Source: Pseudomonas marvdashtae (GTDB taxonomy: Bacteria > Pseudomonadota > Gammaproteobacteria > Pseudomonadales > Pseudomonadaceae). From it: a DNA stretch of 64,000 nt. Both the position numbers and the translations under genes were made by a program. Where the stretch lies: positions 2,634,001 to 2,698,000 of the forward strand of contig NZ_JABWQX020000001.1 of NCBI RefSeq assembly GCF_014268655.2, given 5' to 3'. The notes below the pieces were generated by a model. That model did no database searches. It was not told where the DNA came from and worked only from the letters and a program-made list of their open reading frames with translations. Below, piece by piece: positions 60,562 to 64,000 of this stretch. How positions within the stretch are numbered: the stretch's first letter is position 1; each line of letters opens with the position of its first letter.

Positions 60562-61227
60562 TCAGCGCCGCAAATAAGCCCCGAAATCGATATCCCCCGC
60601 ACTGAGAATCGCCTGCACGCGGTTATGCACGTTGAGCTTGCGCAGGATCGCCGAGACGTGGGCTTTCACCGTGGTTTCGGCGATGTCCAGCGTGTAGGCG
60701 ATCTGTTTGTTCGACTCGCCCTTGGTCATGCGTTCTAGCACCAGCAATTGCTTGCGAGTCAGGGCCTGGAGCAGTTCGGGCGGGAACGCCGGGGTTTCGT
60801 TCAGGCGCCGCCCCGTCGGGCTCTTCTGCGAGCGGATGATGTCGGGCGGCAGGTACACGTTGCCGTTGAGGATCTGCTCGATGGCGTCGGTCATTTGCGA
60901 GCGCGGCGACGACTTAGTGATGAAACCCACCGCGCCATAAGTAATGGCTTGCAGGACGATCTGCTTGTCCTGCTCAGCGGAAACGATCACCACCGGGATG
61001 GTCGGCGCCTCGTTGCGCAGGTTGATCAGGCCGTTGAGACCGTGCATGCCGGGCATGTTCAGGTCCAGCAAGATCAGGTCCAGGTCGTCGTGTTCGCGGG
61101 TCAGCGCCAGGGCACTGTCCAAGTCGGCGGTTTCCATCACCTCGCTACCGGCGAAACCGTCGCTGATCACGTTGTGGATGGCTTCGCGAAACAGTGGGTG
61201 ATCGTCGGCTATCAGGATTTTATACAT
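60562..61227 (-). CDS. LuxR-type response regulator (ErbR/AgmR-like)
   Basis: The ATG at 61227 suits the GAGGTGA ribosome site best and gives 221 residues; an ATG two codons upstream exists. The receiver has [13 protein letters not shown], phospho-Asp in [13 protein letters not shown] (near residue 56) and the Lys in [12 protein letters not shown]; the C-terminal LuxR helix-turn-helix reads [25 protein letters not shown]. Regulators of this type, next to a NahK-like kinase, control PQQ-dependent ethanol oxidation genes in Pseudomonas, which matches the accessory genes that follow upstream on this strand. Confidence 0.9.
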   Translation of the reverse strand: MYKILIADDHPLFREAIHNVISDGFAGSEVMETADLDSALALTREHDDLDLILLDLNMPGMHGLNGLINLRNEAPTIPVVIVSAEQDKQIVLQAITYGAVGFITKSSPRSQMTDAIEQILNGNVYLPPDIIRSQKSPTGRRLNETPAFPPELLQALTRKQLLVLERMTKGESNKQIAYTLDIAETTVKAHVSAILRKLNVHNRVQAILSAGDIDFGAYLRR

Positions 61228-61280
61228 GGCCATTCACCTCGTTATTGTCGTGTTGGAGCAGTTGCACGCACGCTTGCAGA

Positions 61281-61814
61281 TCAAGGAAAGGGTTCGGGGC
61301 GGGCCGCTTGCAGGGGCAGGTTGGCCGCCTCCCAGGCGTCGAGGCCGTCGCGGTACCAATACACCTGTTTATAGCCTATGGCCGCGGCGCGTTTTACCGC
61401 GTTCCAGCTCAGCCAGCAATCGGAGCGGCAGTAAAAGACCAGCGGTTGATCGGCGCGCCCGGCGGTGGCTTTGCGCAAGTGAAAAGTGAAGTAATCCTGC
61501 CAGGTCGCATCCAGCTCGCCGTCGCCGGTATTGGCCAGCCACAGGCTGCCGGGCAGATTGGAATGAGGCTCAGTGTCAATGAAACGGCCCTGGACCCAGG
61601 GGCGACGATAGACATCGATCAGCACCGGAGCGGGCGTTTGCCCAAGCAAACGCTGCAAGGCTTGGGTGTCGAGGGTTTGCGCACCTTCGGCGGTCGCAGG
61701 CGTCGGGCTGCGGTATTGAGTGAGGCGATAACCCGCTGCGGAAAACAGCGCGGTGTCAGCCTGCGCGACATTCAGCGACAGGCCCAGCAAGACAATCGCC
61801 AGCAAACGGGGCAT
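61281..61814 (-). CDS. PQQ-dependent catabolism-associated CXXXCW protein (rhodanese-like)
   Basis: This 177-residue protein has a signal peptide (MPRLLAIVLLGLSLNVAQA) and a rhodanese-like fold with PVLIDVYRRPWVQGRFIDTE and a Cys motif, FYCRSDCWLSWNAVKRA (C-x3-C-W), then GYKQVYWYRDGLDAWEAANL. It matches the family found with PQQ-dependent alcohol dehydrogenases, whose Cys pair may bind a metal or redox cofactor in the periplasm. It is probably cotranscribed with the ABC genes on the same strand. Confidence 0.9.
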   Translation of the reverse strand: MPRLLAIVLLGLSLNVAQADTALFSAAGYRLTQYRSPTPATAEGAQTLDTQALQRLLGQTPAPVLIDVYRRPWVQGRFIDTEPHSNLPGSLWLANTGDGELDATWQDYFTFHLRKATAGRADQPLVFYCRSDCWLSWNAVKRAAAIGYKQVYWYRDGLDAWEAANLPLQAARPEPFP

Positions 61815-61929
61815 AGGATTTATCCTTTTTGTTATGCGCCCATTACATGCCAGGGTCAGCGTCTTGTGAATGCGACCATAGACAGGAAAACCGCTACTAA
61901 AGTAGTAAATTCCCCTTCGTGCGGCCCCA

Positions 61930-62727
61930 TCAGGCCTGGCTGGCCTTGCGCAACGCCGCATGCTGCGGATTGAACGTCCACACCGCCAGCAGCGCAAACA
62001 CCAGCGTCAACCCCAGGCACACCGCCAGCGCCAGCAAGTTGAATTGCTCATACAAGGCAAACCGCACCAGTTCCACGCCATGGGTGAACGGGTTGACCGC
62101 GCACAGCCAATACAGCCAAGGGCTGGCCTCGAGCATTTTCCACAAGGGGTACAGCGCCGAAGACAGGAAGAACATCGGGAAGATGACGAAATTCATCACC
62201 CCGGCAAAGTTCTCCAACTGGCGGATCGCATTCGATAGCAACAAGCCCAGGGCGCTGAGCATCAAGGCCACCAGCAGCAGGGCCGGCAGTGCCGTCAGCA
62301 GGCCGATGGCGGGTGGCTGCACGCCGTACAACCAGGCGATGGCGAGGAAGGCGTAGACCTGCAACAGCGAGATCAGCGAGGTCGCCAGCAATTTACTCGC
62401 CAGCAGGAAGGCCCGGGGCAGGGGGCTGGTCAGCAATACGCGCATGCTGCCCATTTCCCGGTCGTAGACCATCGACAGCGAACCCTGCATCCCATTGAAC
62501 AACAGGATCATGCAGGCCAACCCTGGCACGATATACACCTCGTAGGGAATGTAGGTGTCGTAGGGCGCGATGATGGCGATGCCCAGCGCCGCGCGAAAGC
62601 CGGCGGCGAACACCAGCAGCCACAGCAAGGGTCGCACCAGGGCGCTGAGCAACCGCGTGCGTTGCAGCACGAAGCGCAGCCATTCGCGCAGGACGATGCC
62701 GCTGAAGCACTGCCAATATGCGTTCAT
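61930..62727 (-). CDS. ABC-2-type permease of the PQQ-dependent alcohol oxidation set
   Basis: This 265-residue protein has six hydrophobic segments and the ABC-2 pattern: REWLRFVLQRTRLLSALVRP at the start, PGLACMILLFNGMQGSLSMVYDREMGSMRVLLTSPLPR in the middle, and FVIFPMFFLSSALYP. Its ATG overlaps the ATPase stop by 4 bases (62724-62727). Such transporters, in the PQQ alcohol dehydrogenase neighbourhood, are thought to move a cofactor, haem or other small molecule; the cargo is unknown. Confidence 0.92.
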   Translation of the reverse strand: MNAYWQCFSGIVLREWLRFVLQRTRLLSALVRPLLWLLVFAAGFRAALGIAIIAPYDTYIPYEVYIVPGLACMILLFNGMQGSLSMVYDREMGSMRVLLTSPLPRAFLLASKLLATSLISLLQVYAFLAIAWLYGVQPPAIGLLTALPALLLVALMLSALGLLLSNAIRQLENFAGVMNFVIFPMFFLSSALYPLWKMLEASPWLYWLCAVNPFTHGVELVRFALYEQFNLLALAVCLGLTLVFALLAVWTFNPQHAALRKASQA

Positions 62728-63455
62728 CGCGCGGCTCCCCCGGCGGTCAAGCGAGTGAAGGCCGAGCCGAGGCTGCCACCATGCCCAAGGCTTACCTCCT
62801 CGGCGCGACCGCTGGCGACCAGCCTTCCCTGGTGGACGATCAGCAAGTCGTCGCTGGGCTGCACTTCGTCCAGCAGATGGGTGGTCCAGAGCACGCTGAT
62901 GCCTTGTTCGCGACACAGCTGGCGAATATGTTCGCCCAGGGCCTGGCGACTGGCCGGGTCGAGGCCGACGCTCGGTTCGTCCAGCAGCAACAGTTGCGGT
63001 TCATGGAGCAGCGCGCGGGCGATCTCTACCCGGCGGCGATGCCCGCCGTTGAGGTCGCGGACCCGTTCATGGCGCCGCTCGGTCAACTGCTGGCGGGCCA
63101 GTTCGGCATCGACCCGGACGCCGCCCTGGCGTCGCGAAATACCCTGCAGCGCGAGGTGATAACGCAGGTTCTGGTCAATGCTCAGGTCCAGGTCAAGCGT
63201 GCTTTGCTGGAACACCACACCCAACTGGCGCAGGGCCTGGCGGGGCGAGGTTTGCAGCGAATGGCCGCCGACATGGACCGTGCCGCGCTGCACATCGTAG
63301 AGCCGCGTCAGCAGCGCAATCAGCGTCGACTTGCCAGCCCCGTTGGGCCCCAGCAGCGCGGCGAAACGCCCGGCGGGCAGGCTGAAACTCATCTGGCGCA
63401 AGGCTTCCCGGGTACCGTAGGCGAAGTCCAGGTCACTGACTTGCAGCGCGTTCAT
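62724..63455 (-). CDS. ABC transporter ATP-binding protein of the PQQ-associated set
   Basis: This 243-residue ATPase has Walker A (LLGPNGAGKSTLIALLTRLY), the Q-loop GVVFQQSTLDLDLSIDQNL and Walker B LLLLDEPSVGLD. The signature region reads DLNGGHRRRVEIARAL, with NGGHR in place of LSGGQ, an unusual but seen variant. The switch His is in LWTTHLLDEV. The ATG overlaps the beta-propeller gene by 4 bases (63452-63455). Confidence 0.92.
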   Translation of the reverse strand: MNALQVSDLDFAYGTREALRQMSFSLPAGRFAALLGPNGAGKSTLIALLTRLYDVQRGTVHVGGHSLQTSPRQALRQLGVVFQQSTLDLDLSIDQNLRYHLALQGISRRQGGVRVDAELARQQLTERRHERVRDLNGGHRRRVEIARALLHEPQLLLLDEPSVGLDPASRQALGEHIRQLCREQGISVLWTTHLLDEVQPSDDLLIVHQGRLVASGRAEEVSLGHGGSLGSAFTRLTAGGAAR

Positions 63456-64000
63456 GGCGTCACCACCACGCCCCAGGGATAGCGCCCGACCTTCACTGAC
63501 TTGAGCACCTTGCGGCTTTGCACGTCGATCACCGAGACGTCGCCGCTGACGCCATTGGTCGCCAGCAATTGTTTCTGGTCCGGGGTGAACGCCAATTGCC
63601 AGACCCGTCGGCCCACCAGCAGGTAGTCCAGGACTTCGAAGGTTTTCGCGTCGATGACCGCCACGTGATTAGCCGGGCCCAGGGCGACGAACGCCAGGGC
63701 GCCGTCGGCACTGAGCTTGATGCCCACCGGCTGCACTTTGTCCGGGTGCACGCCTTTGATCTTGAAGGTCAGGGTCTTGAGGACCTGGCGCGTGGCAACG
63801 TCGAGAATGGTCAAGGTCCCGCCGATCTCCGCCGAGGCCCAGAGCTGTGTGCCGTCGCGATTGAATTCAACGAAGCGCGGGCGCTGGTCCACCAGGGTGT
63901 TGTCCGCCAGTGTCTGGGTACTGGTGTCGATCCAGTGCAGCATGTTGGTGGTCTCGCTGGTGTTGACCGCCCATTTGCCGTCCGGGCTGACGGCCATGCC
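63452..64000 (-). CDS. YVTN-type beta-propeller protein of the PQQ set (start lies beyond the window)
   Basis: The frame is open to the right-hand window edge and ends at 63452, giving 182 C-terminal residues. Propeller repeats of the YVTN type are visible: MAVSPDGKWAVNTSETTN, FNRDGTQLWASAEIGGTLTI, VGIKLSADGALAFVALGPAN and AFTPDQKQLLATNGVSGDVS. This is the beta-propeller partner found with PQQ-dependent alcohol dehydrogenases, probably periplasmic. Its signal peptide lies outside the window. Confidence 0.9.
   Translation of the reverse strand, partial: GMAVSPDGKWAVNTSETTNMLHWIDTSTQTLADNTLVDQRPRFVEFNRDGTQLWASAEIGGTLTILDVATRQVLKTLTFKIKGVHPDKVQPVGIKLSADGALAFVALGPANHVAVIDAKTFEVLDYLLVGRRVWQLAFTPDQKQLLATNGVSGDVSVIDVQSRKVLKSVKVGRYPWGVVVTP

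Overview
The window is GC-rich chromosomal DNA that looks like an environmental Pseudomonas of the P. fluorescens complex. The grounds are the gene content (acetoin genes, hydroxyproline catabolism, a FIST protein next to a PAS hybrid kinase, PQQ-linked transport genes, Pseudomonas-type small secreted proteins) and the many REPIN-like palindromes with a GTGGCGAGGGAGCTTGCTCCC core. I see no rRNA, tRNA, CRISPR array, integrase or transposase. The species call is inference only.

Layout. 1-4253: end of an aldehyde dehydrogenase, an APC permease, a class III aminotransferase and a polyamine-type binding protein (amine uptake and breakdown). 4496-8515: LysR, cupin, ABM monooxygenase, and a MocR regulator divergent from an AhpD-like protein. 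8554-11490: a long interspersed repeat, then a CHASE4-PAS-GGDEF-EAL protein whose EAL half has lost key residues. 11618-19372: a redox and envelope block (DUF2238, PoxB-like ThDP enzyme, DoxX, ferric-reductase-like membrane protein, two-component system, DUF2790, DipZ). 19921-27494: acetoin/2,3-butanediol catabolism (acoR, acoX, acoA, acoB, acoC, butanediol dehydrogenase) with a clear sigma-54 promoter and two upstream activator sites. 27558-28995: small membrane and secreted proteins plus DinB. 29370-29855: an AT-rich, probably transferred gene for a secreted BP74_N-like protein, followed by a strongly folded element.

30043-43186 is a hydroxyproline locus in two minus-strand transcription units. 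The right unit has a GntR regulator, 4-hydroxyproline epimerase and a three-subunit flavoprotein dehydrogenase. The left unit has a binding protein, an aconitase-X-type dehydratase, two permeases, an ATPase, an atypical proline-racemase-family protein and a DapA-like deaminase. Both units carry nearly the same GTATAC-centred operator, so the GntR protein probably controls both. Between them lie an AraC-type regulator and a 945-bp palindromic structure made of two inverted copies of the long repeat around a REPIN.

43272-48195: MFS/MocR pair and a TonB-dependent receptor. 48251-50463: an SDR protein without its catalytic tyrosine, a tautomerase and a LysR; the SDR and tautomerase genes share a duplicated 48-bp upstream element. 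50627-56435: a SnoaL-like protein, then LysR, MFS, glucarate-dehydratase-like enzyme and porin (sugar acid uptake and use). 56655-64000: FIST protein (NosP-like), NahK-like hybrid kinase, LuxR response regulator and the start of a PQQ-dependent alcohol oxidation accessory set.

Best candidates for something under-described: the duplicated 48-bp element with the Tyr-less SDR, the Ser/Thr proline-racemase homologue beside aconitase X, and the nested long-repeat palindrome.
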